A stretch of 45,674 bases of DNA from Bacilli bacterium (GCA_017512495.1 JAFWGF010000023.1:1-45674); one strand, 5' to 3'; counted from the first letter of the stretch, positions 17,278 through 26,598 are shown. Numbers and translations are program-made. The notes: generated by a model not told the origin, from the letters alone.

Positions 17278-18435
17278 TTATTTCCAAAAAAAATTATTTT
17301 TATAATCCTCTTTTATATATTCCTTAATTCTATATGATACTTTACCATCATAATCCTTAAATATCTCTTTAATGAGTTGTTTTCTTATTTCTTTTAAAGA
17401 ATCTTCTCCTTTTTGTAATTTATCTAACACTTTATTTAATTCTTTTTGATTTTTTACTCTATAGAATGATTTTTCTAACTTTTCTATTTGTTTAAGTTTT
17501 TTATATGTATCTTTTTGAGTATATATTATTGGTTTATTAAATAAAAAGAATTCAGGAATTATTGATGTAAAATCTGTTATTAATACATCAGTTTCTTTAA
17601 ATGTATCAATATAACTATTTGAGTTATCATAATAAAGATTTCCTTTGAATTTATCTAAATAAGTTTTTACTTCTTTCTCGGTCATTAATTCTTTTTCGAT
17701 AAAATTATTAAAAGTTAATGGATGTGGTCTAAATACTAGATTAATATTTTTACTTCCTTTGCAACAATCTATTATGCTGTCTTTATAATCAAAGAAGCTT
17801 GTTTCTACCGCTGTTTTATCAGTAGTCCATCTAGGAGTCCATAATACATTTATACCATTTTTATTCTTTATATTTCTAAATGCTGATACTCCACTTTCAA
17901 CTTTCTTCTTAAATTCATCTAATGATGGAAAACCAAGTGATACTATTTTTCTTGTTACTCCATCATTTAATTCTTCTTTTAATTTCTTATAATAGTTTGC
18001 AGCCTCATCGTGTTCAGCAAAAACAATATTCATTGATCTCATATCATCTAGTGTAAAAGTAATATCAAAAATATTTGCTAAAGCATATCCATATGGTATG
18101 TAACATACTTTTGTATATGTAATCAATGTAGTCTTTTTATATTCATATGGTACATACATGTCATATGGTCTTTGAATAAATACATAATCTGGTTTTAATT
18201 TTTTTAAATCAAACCATTTATTTCCTTCGTATGAATCAATTGTTATATTTCCAAATTTGTTATACCAAAACTCATAGTCCTTGCTATTAAATAAGTCATT
18301 TATATTATCCGGTACAGCTAATACTTTTACATCGAATTTATCATCTTTTTGCATCTCTCTTACTACAGATTCAAATTTGTCTATTCCTGCTTTATATTGT
18401 GCAATAAAGAATACTTTTATTTTTCTTTTAAACAT
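17278..18435 (-). CDS. CDP-glycerol glycerophosphotransferase-like protein (TagB/TagF family)
   Basis: The 385-residue protein has the GT-B-like fold of this family. WTPRW lies at 199-203, FRPHP at 235-239 and the signature TDFTSIIPEFFLFNKPIIY at 287-305. These are the regions that hold the catalytic His and bind CDP-polyol in TagF. It lacks the long N-terminal region of polymerising TagF, so adding one or a few phospho-polyol units is more likely than making a whole teichoic chain. The donor could be CDP-glycerol or another CDP-linked unit; a TagD-like cytidylyltransferase domain is encoded at 26720-28243. It is the last gene before a likely new promoter for the exporter. Confidence 0.83.
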   Translation of the reverse strand: MFKRKIKVFFIAQYKAGIDKFESVVREMQKDDKFDVKVLAVPDNINDLFNSKDYEFWYNKFGNITIDSYEGNKWFDLKKLKPDYVFIQRPYDMYVPYEYKKTTLITYTKVCYIPYGYALANIFDITFTLDDMRSMNIVFAEHDEAANYYKKLKEELNDGVTRKIVSLGFPSLDEFKKKVESGVSAFRNIKNKNGINVLWTPRWTTDKTAVETSFFDYKDSIIDCCKGSKNINLVFRPHPLTFNNFIEKELMTEKEVKTYLDKFKGNLYYDNSNSYIDTFKETDVLITDFTSIIPEFFLFNKPIIYTQKDTYKKLKQIEKLEKSFYRVKNQKELNKVLDKLQKGEDSLKEIRKQLIKEIFKDYDGKVSYRIKEYIKEDYKNNFFWK

Positions 18436-18448
18436 ATAATCAACTCCA

Positions 18449-19612
18449 TTAAAATTTAATAATTCTTATTTTAGACAGTATTTTTATTAATAATAGGATT
18501 AATATCTTTAATAATATATAGGCTATTACTATGAACAATAGTACTAATCCACAATTAAATATTGTTTCATATTTATTATTTAAATATATATTTAATAGTA
18601 TTAAAAGTATCACAAAAACCGAACATATTTGAAGATTATTAATATGTTTTCTTATTCTTAATTTAGATTCATTATTTATCTGCTCTATCTTTCTTTTCAT
18701 AAAAAAAGTAATATTTTTCTTTTTAATATTTTGATATTCTACATCATCATAATAATATCCATTATTTCTTAATAAGTCTCTATCATCCGCATATCTTTTT
18801 AATAATATTTTCTTTTCTTGATAATTAAACATATTTAGATGAGGAAAAATCAGTATTTCTGTTTTCTTTAATAAATCTATAAAGAAATCTCTTTTTAGTA
18901 TAGTCATTTGTTCACTATGAGATATTCCCCCATCTCTGTGTAATAAACAGTTATAATCTAGATATTTCATTCTATGATCAGTTAATGTAGTTTTCAAATA
19001 GTACGTCCAATCTTCTATATATTTAAATCTTTCATCAAAACCATTTTCTTCTTTCAATAGTTTTACATCTAGCATACATGCGCCCATAGCAGCAAAACAA
19101 TCAAATGCTAAAACTTTATATTGTTCTTGAGAGGTCATTTTATTAAATGATTCTCCTTTTTCTTCATTAATAAACTTCTCTTTTGTTTCTTTTAATGAAT
19201 TATCCATCATTAGGCATTGTCCAAATACTATAGATACATCTTCTTCTTGTTTATTATAAAAATCTACCATTTTACTAATAACATTTTCATTATATAACTC
19301 ATCATCTGCAGCAAATATTAATAGATAGTCTCCTGTTACTAGTTTTAGAGAATTATTTATATTTTTTACTGTTCCAACATTTTCTTCATTAATACTATAT
19401 TTTATTTCTATATTATTATGATTTTCTTTCTTTATATATTTTTTTAGATCTTCTAAGTCTAAATCATTAGATGCATCATCTGCTAAAATTAATTCTAAAT
19501 TATTATAGTTTTGTTTAAAAACTGATAATAAGGCATTCTTTATATAATCTTTTTGATTATAATGAATTAAAATTATTGAAACTTTTTTATTATTCTTATT
19601 ACTTTTCATCAT
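18449..19612 (-). CDS. Family 2 glycosyltransferase with C-terminal membrane segments
   Basis: A 387-residue protein. The GT2 domain covers about residues 10-240, with IHYNQKDY (16-23), LADDASND (43-50) and AADDE at 101-105 as the nucleotide-sugar and metal site. The C-terminus carries two hydrophobic segments (about 332-350 and 354-382), so it is membrane-anchored. Two ATG codons stand in tandem; AGGAG is 3 bases from the first (19612) and 6 from the second (19609), so the second may be used. It lies 12 bases after the acyltransferase gene in the same operon. Sugar and linkage are unknown. Confidence 0.82.
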   Translation of the reverse strand: MMKSNKNNKKVSIILIHYNQKDYIKNALLSVFKQNYNNLELILADDASNDLDLEDLKKYIKKENHNNIEIKYSINEENVGTVKNINNSLKLVTGDYLLIFAADDELYNENVISKMVDFYNKQEEDVSIVFGQCLMMDNSLKETKEKFINEEKGESFNKMTSQEQYKVLAFDCFAAMGACMLDVKLLKEENGFDERFKYIEDWTYYLKTTLTDHRMKYLDYNCLLHRDGGISHSEQMTILKRDFFIDLLKKTEILIFPHLNMFNYQEKKILLKRYADDRDLLRNNGYYYDDVEYQNIKKKNITFFMKRKIEQINNESKLRIRKHINNLQICSVFVILLILLNIYLNNKYETIFNCGLVLLFIVIAYILLKILILLLIKILSKIRIIKF

Positions 19613-19624
19613 AATCTCCTTTAT

Positions 19625-20692
19625 TTATACTTTTTTTGTTTTATCATCAAATAATCTAAATACTGTCTTTTCTAATATAAATGTTCCTATTATTCCAATT
19701 ATTAAACTAATTGCGTAGATAACCACACAAGTAATTATGAAATGAGGAACTAAATAATTTGTAATACTATACTTTTCTACATTTAATACTGAATAATATC
19801 TTACTAGTAATGGTGATGTAGATAATATAAATATAGTCATACTATGTTTAGATATAAAGTTTATTATTTTACTTTTTATTTTTATATTATTAAATATTAA
19901 AAATAAATATACTGAACTTATTACTACAAAAATATTATTGTAATTATATGCATTCCCTGCATAAGTGTTATAACTACTATGTCCTACTATATACCATGAA
20001 ATAAATATAAATATAGTACTTATTAAATAAATAATTATACTTTTCTTTAAAGATGGATTATATTTTGATTTATTTATGTATCCACCTATTAAATACATTA
20101 CTACAAAGTTTACTATTGTATATCCTGGATCTTTTCCTTTATCTATTATTCCACTCCATCCAACTACTGATATAAAGGCACTAATATATGATAAGAAGGT
20201 TTGATAGATTATAAATATTGAAATTAGTATTATTAATAATCTTCTATAATCTTTAATACTTAATTCTTTTATCAACTTATTAATATAAGGAGATAATACA
20301 TATAAAACTAAGTAAATTATAATAAACCACTTACCTGCGAGTAATTCATTAAAAAATGAAGTTATATTAAAATCCACTTTATTTATTATCATATTTAGTA
20401 AATATTGAAACAAATTAAAAAATAAAATCATTATTATATATTTAGGTACTTTATTAATATTGATCTTATTTTTATTTATTAAAAAATATCCTGAGATAAT
20501 GATAAATGTGTCTACACAAACTATGCATATAGATTCTAATAAATTTATTAAAGATACATTTATACCTGCTGTATTAGTGTAATAAAAAGCATTGCCCATA
20601 CCTGTAAAATTATAATGTACCCCTATTACCATTAACATTAGTATTATTCTTAGTAATTCTATATTTGAGTTTCTAGTCTTTTTATCTACCAT
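19625..20692 (-). CDS. Membrane O-acyltransferase (acyltransferase family 3)
   Basis: A 355-residue protein with about ten hydrophobic segments. The start NSNIELLRIILMLMVIGVHY (9-28) carries the conserved Arg and His region of OafA/WecH-type acyltransferases, and VVCVDTFIIISGYFLI-like sequence (here IVCVDTFIIISGYFLI) follows. Such enzymes move acetyl or other acyl groups to sugar hydroxyls during or after export. Its place between the amino-sugar genes and a GT2 suggests that the polymer is O-acylated. It could also act on another surface glycan. Confidence 0.85.
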   Translation of the reverse strand: MVDKKTRNSNIELLRIILMLMVIGVHYNFTGMGNAFYYTNTAGINVSLINLLESICIVCVDTFIIISGYFLINKNKININKVPKYIIMILFFNLFQYLLNMIINKVDFNITSFFNELLAGKWFIIIYLVLYVLSPYINKLIKELSIKDYRRLLIILISIFIIYQTFLSYISAFISVVGWSGIIDKGKDPGYTIVNFVVMYLIGGYINKSKYNPSLKKSIIIYLISTIFIFISWYIVGHSSYNTYAGNAYNYNNIFVVISSVYLFLIFNNIKIKSKIINFISKHSMTIFILSTSPLLVRYYSVLNVEKYSITNYLVPHFIITCVVIYAISLIIGIIGTFILEKTVFRLFDDKTKKV

Positions 20693-20713
20693 TTTTTATA
20701 CTCTCTCTTTTTA

Positions 20714-21238
20714 TTATTTCTTTAATACTTTTACTTTGTTTTCCTCAAATTCTTCTTGCAACATAGAAAACCATAGTAAATCTATAAATTTATCATTCTT
20801 TTTAAAATGATTTCTAAATTCCCCTTCTTGGATAAATCCAACTTTTTTATAAAAAGCAATTGCTCTTTTATTAGTTTTTAATACATCTAAATATACTTTA
20901 TTTAGTTTTAACTCATTAAATGCTTTTTCTAGTATTTCGAAAGTTGCGAATAAAGCTGCTCCTGTACCTTGGGCTTCTTTCATAAATGAAATTGCATATT
21001 CTGCATTACTATTTTCATAATCAATATTTTTAAGACTTACTGTTCCTAGATATTCATCGTCATCATTAACACATGCATAATTAACATTTTCATCTGTATT
21101 TTTGCTTTTAGCAAACTTTGTTACATCTTCTCTAGTATATCTATTAAAGTCTTTAGCAAATATTTCTTTTGATTCTTTTGAATGCATCCATGATAGCATT
21201 CTATCTACATCTTTTTCTTCTAATTCTCTTAACTTCAT
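20714..21238 (-). CDS. GNAT acetyltransferase, probable sugar N-acetyltransferase
   Basis: The 174-residue protein is a single GNAT domain. The acetyl-CoA pyrophosphate loop QGTGAA is at 90-95 and NKRAIAFYKKVGF at 123-135. The family covers ribosomal-protein acetylases as well as sugar enzymes such as PseH. Here it lies 11 bases after the sugar aminotransferase gene, in an isomerase-aminotransferase-acetyltransferase run, so the likely step is N-acetylation of the 3-amino group of dTDP-3-amino-3,6-dideoxyhexose. Known FdtC/QdtC enzymes for that step are left-handed beta-helix proteins, so a GNAT here would be a replacement by a different fold. The substrate is inferred from context. Confidence 0.75.
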   Translation of the reverse strand: MKLRELEEKDVDRMLSWMHSKESKEIFAKDFNRYTREDVTKFAKSKNTDENVNYACVNDDDEYLGTVSLKNIDYENSNAEYAISFMKEAQGTGAALFATFEILEKAFNELKLNKVYLDVLKTNKRAIAFYKKVGFIQEGEFRNHFKKNDKFIDLLWFSMLQEEFEENKVKVLKK

Positions 21239-21249
21239 AATCTCACCTT

Positions 21250-22338
21250 TTAGTATTTATTTATAACATCTATAACGTAATTTATTTCTTCATCTGTCAT
21301 ACCAATATATAAAGGTAAACTTAATTCCTCTTTTGCTATTTTTCTAGCGATTGGTAAATCATTTAATTTATCATCTTTATATGCTTTTTGTTTAGCAATT
21401 GAAATAGGATAATGGATAATTGTTCCAATATCATGTTTCTTTAAGTATTCTTGTAAATCATCTCTAGTTTTACATCTTATAGCAAAAACATGCCATACAT
21501 GAGTTCTATCTTTACCTACTTTAGGTAAAACAATTTTTGGATTGGTAATTTTTGTTAAATAAATATTAGCTAATCTCTGTCTTTCTTTTGTATATTTGTC
21601 TAATTGCTTTAATTTTATTCTTAATAGTCCTGCTTGAATTTCATCTAATCTAGAATTAACACCTTTGTAATCATGTTTATATTTTACTAGAGAACCATAA
21701 TTAGCAATTGCTCTTACCTTTTCTGCAATTTTCTTGTTATTAGTTACTACCGCTCCAGCATCTCCTAAAGCTCCTAAATTCTTTCCTGGATAAAAGCTGA
21801 AACATCCAATATCTCCAAACGTTCCTGTCTTTTTTCCTTTATACAATGAATTATGTGATTGAGCACAATCTTCTATAACATATAATTTATGCTTTTTAGC
21901 AATTTTTATAATTTCATCCATATCTCCACTTTGTCCATATAGATTTACTATAATTATTGCTTTTGTTTTTTTAGTAATAGCTTCTTCAACACCTTTTTCA
22001 GATAAATTAAATGTATCTAAATCAGGGTCAACTAATACTGGTCTAGCTCCTGTATATGTCACAGCTAAAGCAGTCGCAATATAAGTATTTGAAGGAACTA
22101 TCACTTCGTCTCCTTCACCAATATCTAAGGCCAACATCGCTAATCTAAGAGCATCTAATCCATTACCTACTCCAACACAATATTTAGTTCCTATATATTT
22201 AGCATACTCCTCCTCAAATTTTGCGCATTCTTCTCCACCAATATACCAACCTTTATCATATATTTCTGTAAACTTATCAAGCATTTCCTTTCTAATTTCT
22301 TTATGCATTACTTGCATAGTAGCGAATGGTACTTTCAT
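21250..22338 (-). CDS. Sugar 3-aminotransferase, DegT/DnrJ/EryC1/StrS family (FdtB/QdtB-like)
   Basis: A PLP enzyme of 362 residues. The lysine that binds PLP is K186 in [12 protein letters not shown], and the cofactor-nitrogen Asp is in IEDCAQSH (155-162). VGNGLDAL (57-64) is also typical. The family puts an amino group on keto-sugars from glutamate. It overlaps the 3,4-ketoisomerase gene by ATGA, so the likely substrate is dTDP-3-keto-6-deoxyhexose, giving dTDP-3-amino-3,6-dideoxy-galactose or -glucose. AGGGAG before the ATG supports the start. Whether the product has the galacto or gluco form depends on the isomerase. Confidence 0.87.
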   Translation of the reverse strand: MKVPFATMQVMHKEIRKEMLDKFTEIYDKGWYIGGEECAKFEEEYAKYIGTKYCVGVGNGLDALRLAMLALDIGEGDEVIVPSNTYIATALAVTYTGARPVLVDPDLDTFNLSEKGVEEAITKKTKAIIIVNLYGQSGDMDEIIKIAKKHKLYVIEDCAQSHNSLYKGKKTGTFGDIGCFSFYPGKNLGALGDAGAVVTNNKKIAEKVRAIANYGSLVKYKHDYKGVNSRLDEIQAGLLRIKLKQLDKYTKERQRLANIYLTKITNPKIVLPKVGKDRTHVWHVFAIRCKTRDDLQEYLKKHDIGTIIHYPISIAKQKAYKDDKLNDLPIARKIAKEELSLPLYIGMTDEEINYVIDVINKY

Positions 22339-22754
22339 TGTTTCTTCTCCCTTACATATTTTTCATAGTACTTAACATAATCATCATAATTTCTAATATA
22401 ATCACTTTCTTTAAAATGGTTACTAGCTAAAACCAATAAAACTGCATTATCTTCAAAGTCATACATTTCTCTCCAAACGTTTGGACCTATATACAATCCT
22501 TCATTTTGTTTGTTTAAAGTTACTATTTCTTCATCATCTGGTGTTTTTAAAAGTATTTTTACAGATCCGTGTACACAAATTAATATTTGTTCTAATTTTT
22601 TATGAGAATGAAAACCTCTCCTGACACCTTCTTTTACTCCATAAATATAATAAACTCTTTTTATATTAAATGGTATTTCTCCATTTCCTTCTAGTGCCAC
22701 CAACTTTCCCCATTTATCTGTATGTACATTGTACTTCGTAATATCTTTTCTCAT
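22335..22754 (-). CDS. dTDP-4-oxo-6-deoxyglucose 3,4-ketoisomerase (FdtA/QdtA type)
   Basis: A 139-residue cupin of the WxcM/FdtA group. It moves the keto group of the RmlB product from C4 to C3. [11 protein letters not shown] (46-56) carries His49 and His51, the conserved catalytic pair, on a beta-strand of the cupin, and [13 protein letters not shown] strand sequence follows (here KILLKTPDD). RVYYIYGV (33-40) is also typical. Family members differ in whether C4 is inverted (FdtA) or kept (QdtA, Tyl1a); I cannot decide safely. It overlaps both neighbours by 4 bases (ATGA), so the gene is tightly coupled to the preceding GT2 and the following aminotransferase. Confidence 0.87.
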   Translation of the reverse strand: MRKDITKYNVHTDKWGKLVALEGNGEIPFNIKRVYYIYGVKEGVRRGFHSHKKLEQILICVHGSVKILLKTPDDEEIVTLNKQNEGLYIGPNVWREMYDFEDNAVLLVLASNHFKESDYIRNYDDYVKYYEKYVREKKQ

Positions 22755-23896
22755 TTAATAAACCTCCTGATATTTCTAAGCGGCTCTGTAATTTTCCAAG
22801 ATTTTGAATTTTTCATATTTTCTAATTCAGAGCTTAATTGTGCAATTTCCTCATTTTGCCTTTCCACCAAATTAACATACTCCCTATATTCTATTTCATC
22901 TGGATAAAGCGTATTTTTTTCACCAGTATTTTTGTAAAAATCAGACACTGTATAATTATATTTTTTTTCTAAAACATCAAATATTCTATCACTATCAGGA
23001 TGATTAAAAATTAACGAATATGCGTAAAGATTATTATGTGAACCATAAGTCATTTTTAAAAGAAAAAAATATTTTTCACACAACAATTCATCATGTGTTT
23101 TAGCATTTTGATTTATAAAGTCTTCTTTAAACCCTTTAATAAAGTCTTTATCATTCATATCAATCATCATTTTAGAATTTAGCTGAAACAACTCGTGAAA
23201 TGTTCTCCTTTGATTAATATCAGTTGAGGCACTTACGCTTTTTGTACCAGCTCTATCTCTTCTATATGCCATTAATTTTTTGTTTATAATATAAATATCA
23301 TATCTATCAACTACTCTTATCCAATATTCATAATCATGCATTTGTCTATATGCCTTGTTGTAAAAACCAATATTATCTAGAACCTCTTTAGTTATCATAG
23401 AACTTGGATGACATAAGTGGTTTCCATGCATATAAAACATCTTTAATCTTTCAGCTTTTGAAACATTCTGAGCTCTAAAAATATTACTATCAAAATTTTC
23501 ATTTCCCTGATATAGAACTCCGTTTTCATCAATAATATCTACTTCTGTAAATACAGCTCCTAGTTTAGGATTTTCTTTTAAAATTTTAACTTGTTCTTTT
23601 ATTTTTTTCGGATACCAAACATCATCAGAACCTATAATAGCAATATACTTTCCATGACATTTTTTTAGCAAGTCATTAATAGTTTCTACAACACCCCTGT
23701 TTTTTTTAGAAAAAAAGTATTTTATTCTTTTATCTTTTATTTTTTTGATTTCTTTTGGGGTATTATCCGTAGAACAATCATCACCTATAAATATTTCTAA
23801 ATTTTTATACGTTTGATTAATTACACTATTTATACAATCAGAAATATACTTCTCATGATTATAAGCTGGGATAATAACACTTACTAAATCTTCCAT
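22751..23896 (-). CDS. Family 2 glycosyltransferase with C-terminal coiled-coil tail
   Basis: A 381-residue GT2. The N-terminal catalytic domain shows IIPAYNHEKY (8-17), IGDDCSTDNT (37-46) and the metal site GSDD (89-92), with HDYEYWIRV further on as acceptor-side acidic motif. The last 39 residues form a Gln/Glu-rich helix ending SKSWKITEPLR, a tail common in cell-wall polysaccharide glycosyltransferases. It has its own promoter and opens the amino-sugar operon, so it may transfer that sugar. A decayed paralogue lies at 26599-26697. Confidence 0.83.
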   Translation of the reverse strand: MEDLVSVIIPAYNHEKYISDCINSVINQTYKNLEIFIGDDCSTDNTPKEIKKIKDKRIKYFFSKKNRGVVETINDLLKKCHGKYIAIIGSDDVWYPKKIKEQVKILKENPKLGAVFTEVDIIDENGVLYQGNENFDSNIFRAQNVSKAERLKMFYMHGNHLCHPSSMITKEVLDNIGFYNKAYRQMHDYEYWIRVVDRYDIYIINKKLMAYRRDRAGTKSVSASTDINQRRTFHELFQLNSKMMIDMNDKDFIKGFKEDFINQNAKTHDELLCEKYFFLLKMTYGSHNNLYAYSLIFNHPDSDRIFDVLEKKYNYTVSDFYKNTGEKNTLYPDEIEYREYVNLVERQNEEIAQLSSELENMKNSKSWKITEPLRNIRRFIK

Positions 23897-23924
23897 ATGT
23901 TCACCTCTATTTATAGCTAATTTT

Positions 23925-23954
23925 ATTTTATCATAATTTCCTTTTCTTCTACAA
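23925..23954 (-). promoter_or_regulatory. Promoter of the amino-sugar operon
   Basis: On the minus strand TTGTAG (23949-23954) and TAAAAT (23925-23930) are separated by 18 bases, and TG plus one base precedes the -10. It lies 29 bases before the GT2 start at 23896. Confidence 0.5.
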
Positions 23955-23989
23955 CAAATACTCAGCTTTTTATTGCTTTATAATAATTT

Positions 23990-24034
23990 TTTATAATATA
24001 AAATCCTAGTTATATTAAAAATTAACTAGGATTT
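23990..24034 (-). terminator. Terminator of the GH25 gene
   Basis: A perfect 12-bp inverted repeat, AAATCCTAGTTA (24001-24012) against TAACTAGGATTT (24023-24034), with a 10-base A/T loop. On the minus strand TTTTATATTATAAAAAA follows. The run of T is short, but the stem is strong and it lies 17 bases after the stop codon. Confidence 0.75.
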
Positions 24035-24050
24035 AAACAAACTGTTTTTC

Positions 24051-26453
24051 TTAATATTTATAATAAAAATAATTTAAATCTACAAAACCCGAAATTCCTG
24101 ATACTTGTCCTTCAGATGTGTATTGCCATATTTGATATGGACCTCTATAAGTTGGAACATCAACACCATAATGAGCAACCCATACTGGGTAATTTGATAA
24201 TCTGGACATGTTTAATTGATTATTTAAGAAACTGGTACTTGCGTAAATCATTGGTTGATACCCTGACGCTTTTATAGTTTCTAAGAACGCGATTGCGATA
24301 CTTGTTCTTGTTTCTCTATCTAAGTTATCAGCTCTACCACAGCGACCTTTGCAACCTGAAAACTCCACATCATAAACAATTGGTAGCGTAATAGCAGATT
24401 TACCTCCAACTTTAGCAACTTGTTGAAGAGCAGTATTAGCTTCAATTACAGCTTCTAATTCTGTAATAGCTTGAGTATAGACATAAGCTCCACATTTTAA
24501 TCCAACCGATCTTGCTCCATTAATATTACTTACAAAAGTTGAATCTACGACTAAATTACCATCAATTCCTTGAGCATTAATTCCATAACCCCTAACAGCA
24601 GCACGAGCAATAACATATTCTATGCCAGAATTTTTAACATCTCCCCAAGAATTAACTGTATTATACGAAGAAATATCAATTCCGTTATATATGTTGTGAA
24701 AAACATTAATTTTTTTCGAACTACTAGCTATCCACTCGTCCATATGTGAATATGTTTCTATTCTAATATCATGTAATCCTTCCGAAAGATTAGAAATATC
24801 AATTTCTAATGAAAAACCTGGCGTTGGATTTAGACTAACATCACCATAACCTGTTATTAAATTCAAAACATCTTCTCTTTCTATTCTATAGATGGTTCCA
24901 TTATATAATTTATTGTCAACATATACTTTTACAGATGAATTTGGAGAATCTGACATTTCCCAACCGGCTAATAAAAAATTCGAATTCACATTGGACAATA
25001 CTGGAAAATCTATACATATTTCACCATCGTATTTTTTAATTTTAAATGACCTAGTCTTTTCTGCTATCAAATCATCATTGTTAGTATTAAACACCTTAAC
25101 AGTAAATTGATGAGTTCCATCTTTTAAGTCCATTACTTGATGTTGCTCTCTAAATCCTATAGGAACTCCTTCCAAATAACTTCTATACTCTGGAAATGCA
25201 TTTAAAACATCTTCTCTTTCTTCAGTTGTAAAATCATCTAATAATTCTCCATCTAAATATAATTCCATTCTAGTTGCAGTGTATTTAGTCAAATACCAAC
25301 CCATTCCATACAAAGACTGTTTTATTGTGTCTTTTGGATAATCTATATTTATTTTACAACTTGGTTGTGTTTTCTTAAATTCTATTTCCTTTGTTTGAAT
25401 TAAGTTATTATTACTATCTAGTACTTCTATTTTTATTTTGTGCTTACCATATTTTAATGATTTAATATCAACAGACTTATGATACCCTGGTGTTGGATTC
25501 TCATTAATTGTTCCATATCCTTTTATTAAATTAATTACATCTGGTCTTGCATATCTTGAAATATCAGTTGTCTCTTGATTGTCAATATACATTTTTATCG
25601 TTGTATTACTAGCTTCACTCATATACCAACCAGCAACTATTACCTCATCATGAATATTTTGACTACTATTTGGATAATCTATATTTATTAATGTCTTTGG
25701 TATTTGTCTAGTAAAGTCTCTTGTTTCTTCTTTAATCTTTTTATTTTGATTATCAAATACTTGTATTTTTAATACATGTTTTCCATATTCTAAATCTGTT
25801 ATATTTATAGTTTTATCATACCCTGGTGTTGGATTTTCATTAATCGTTCCATATCCTTTTATTAAATTAATTACATCTGGTCTTGCATATCTTGGAATAT
25901 CTGTTATTTCTTGATTATCAATATACATTTTCATCGTTGTATTACTAGTTTCACTCATATACCAACCGAGTACTCTTACAGTATCTATTACTGCTTGATT
26001 AGTTTTGGGATAGTCTATATTTGTTAGTGTCTTTGGTGTTTGTCTAGTAAAGTCTCTTGTTTCTTCTTTGATCTTTTTATTTTGATTATCAAATACTTGT
26101 ATTTTTAATACATGTTTTCCATATTCTAAATTTGTTATATTTATAGTTTTATCATACCCCGGTGTTGGATTCTCATTAATTGTTCCATATCCTTTTATTA
26201 AATTAATTACATCCGGTCTTGCATATCTTGGAATATCTGTTATTTCTTGATTATCTATATACATTTTCATTGTTGTATTACTAGTTTCACTCATATACCA
26301 ACCAAGTACTCTTACAGTATCCGTTACTGCTTGATTAGTTTTTGGATAGTCTATATTTATTAATGTATTATTTAGGGCATAAACATTCTTACTTGATAGC
26401 AATACTATTAAAGTAATAAAACAAATCATTAAAATACCTTTAATTTTTTTCAT
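24051..26453 (-). CDS. Secreted GH25 muramidase-like protein with five tandem repeats
   Basis: An 800-residue protein with a signal peptide at residues 1-26 (cleavage near VYA). Five repeats of about 112 residues start near 33, 145, 257, 368 and 480; each has a GWYMSE-like and a YARPDVINLI-like segment. Repeats 1 and 2 are almost identical and 3 is close, while 4 and 5 have diverged. The C-terminal domain (589-800) is GH25, with GIDIS (591-595), the acidic pair in YDVEF (694-698), WVAHYG and QIWQYTSEGQV. This family cuts the MurNAc-GlcNAc bond of peptidoglycan. The repeats probably bind a wall polymer, perhaps the one made by the flanking genes. It has its own promoter and terminator in the middle of the cluster. 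A probable remnant of a second GH25 3' end lies at 28404-28451. Confidence 0.87.
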   Translation of the reverse strand: MKKIKGILMICFITLIVLLSSKNVYALNNTLINIDYPKTNQAVTDTVRVLGWYMSETSNTTMKMYIDNQEITDIPRYARPDVINLIKGYGTINENPTPGYDKTINITNLEYGKHVLKIQVFDNQNKKIKEETRDFTRQTPKTLTNIDYPKTNQAVIDTVRVLGWYMSETSNTTMKMYIDNQEITDIPRYARPDVINLIKGYGTINENPTPGYDKTINITDLEYGKHVLKIQVFDNQNKKIKEETRDFTRQIPKTLINIDYPNSSQNIHDEVIVAGWYMSEASNTTIKMYIDNQETTDISRYARPDVINLIKGYGTINENPTPGYHKSVDIKSLKYGKHKIKIEVLDSNNNLIQTKEIEFKKTQPSCKINIDYPKDTIKQSLYGMGWYLTKYTATRMELYLDGELLDDFTTEEREDVLNAFPEYRSYLEGVPIGFREQHQVMDLKDGTHQFTVKVFNTNNDDLIAEKTRSFKIKKYDGEICIDFPVLSNVNSNFLLAGWEMSDSPNSSVKVYVDNKLYNGTIYRIEREDVLNLITGYGDVSLNPTPGFSLEIDISNLSEGLHDIRIETYSHMDEWIASSSKKINVFHNIYNGIDISSYNTVNSWGDVKNSGIEYVIARAAVRGYGINAQGIDGNLVVDSTFVSNINGARSVGLKCGAYVYTQAITELEAVIEANTALQQVAKVGGKSAITLPIVYDVEFSGCKGRCGRADNLDRETRTSIAIAFLETIKASGYQPMIYASTSFLNNQLNMSRLSNYPVWVAHYGVDVPTYRGPYQIWQYTSEGQVSGISGFVDLNYFYYKY
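25440..26370 (-). repeat. Near-identical in-gene tandem repeat, period about 336 bp
   Basis: The DNA of the first three repeats of the GH25 protein is highly alike at a 336-base period. For example the stretch coding GYGTINENPTPGYDKTINI recurs with only scattered silent changes near 26180, 25840 and 25500. The identity is highest between repeats 1 and 2, which indicates recent duplication or gene conversion and a site where copy number may vary. Confidence 0.8.
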
Positions 26454-26503
26454 TTAACAACACCTCTTCTTTCCATACAATTTATCCATAATAACTCAAT
26501 TCT

Positions 26504-26512
26504 ATTATATCA
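26504..26512 (-). promoter_or_regulatory. Extended -10 promoter of the GH25 gene
   Basis: TGATATAAT on the minus strand, about 50 bases before the GH25 start and just after a terminator hairpin. No clear -35; the T-rich terminator tail occupies that place. Confidence 0.5.
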
Positions 26513-26522
26513 TAAAAAACAT

Positions 26523-26554
26523 AAAAAAGAAGCTTATCCTTTATAAGCTTCTTT
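26523..26554 (-). terminator. Terminator carried by the duplicated rmlB 3' end
   Basis: A 12-bp perfect stem (26526-26537 with 26543-26554) with a 5-base loop, followed on the minus strand by T residues. It is a second copy of the rmlB terminator at 28473-28503 with a longer stem. It probably still ends the cytidylyltransferase transcript. Confidence 0.8.
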
Positions 26555-26590
26555 ATATTCTCCTGATAAGATATTTTCTACCCAATCTTG
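26535..26590 (-). pseudogene. Remnant of an rmlB 3' end
   Basis: Positions 26539-26590 are identical over 52 bases to 28490-28541, the last codons of rmlB plus stop and hairpin. Read on the minus strand the fragment gives QDWVENILSGEYKEAYK, then Gly and a stop. No other part of rmlB is present. The full rmlB lies 2 kb upstream in transcription order, so this is a duplication or recombination scar. High identity means that the event is recent or that gene conversion acts. Confidence 0.85.
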
Positions 26591-26598
26591 GATTTTCT

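Noticed and set aside
24001..24034. The perfect 12-bp palindrome as an operator for the amino-sugar operon
   Set aside because: It lies upstream of that promoter but directly after the GH25 stop, with T-rich sequence following on the minus strand, so termination is the simpler role.
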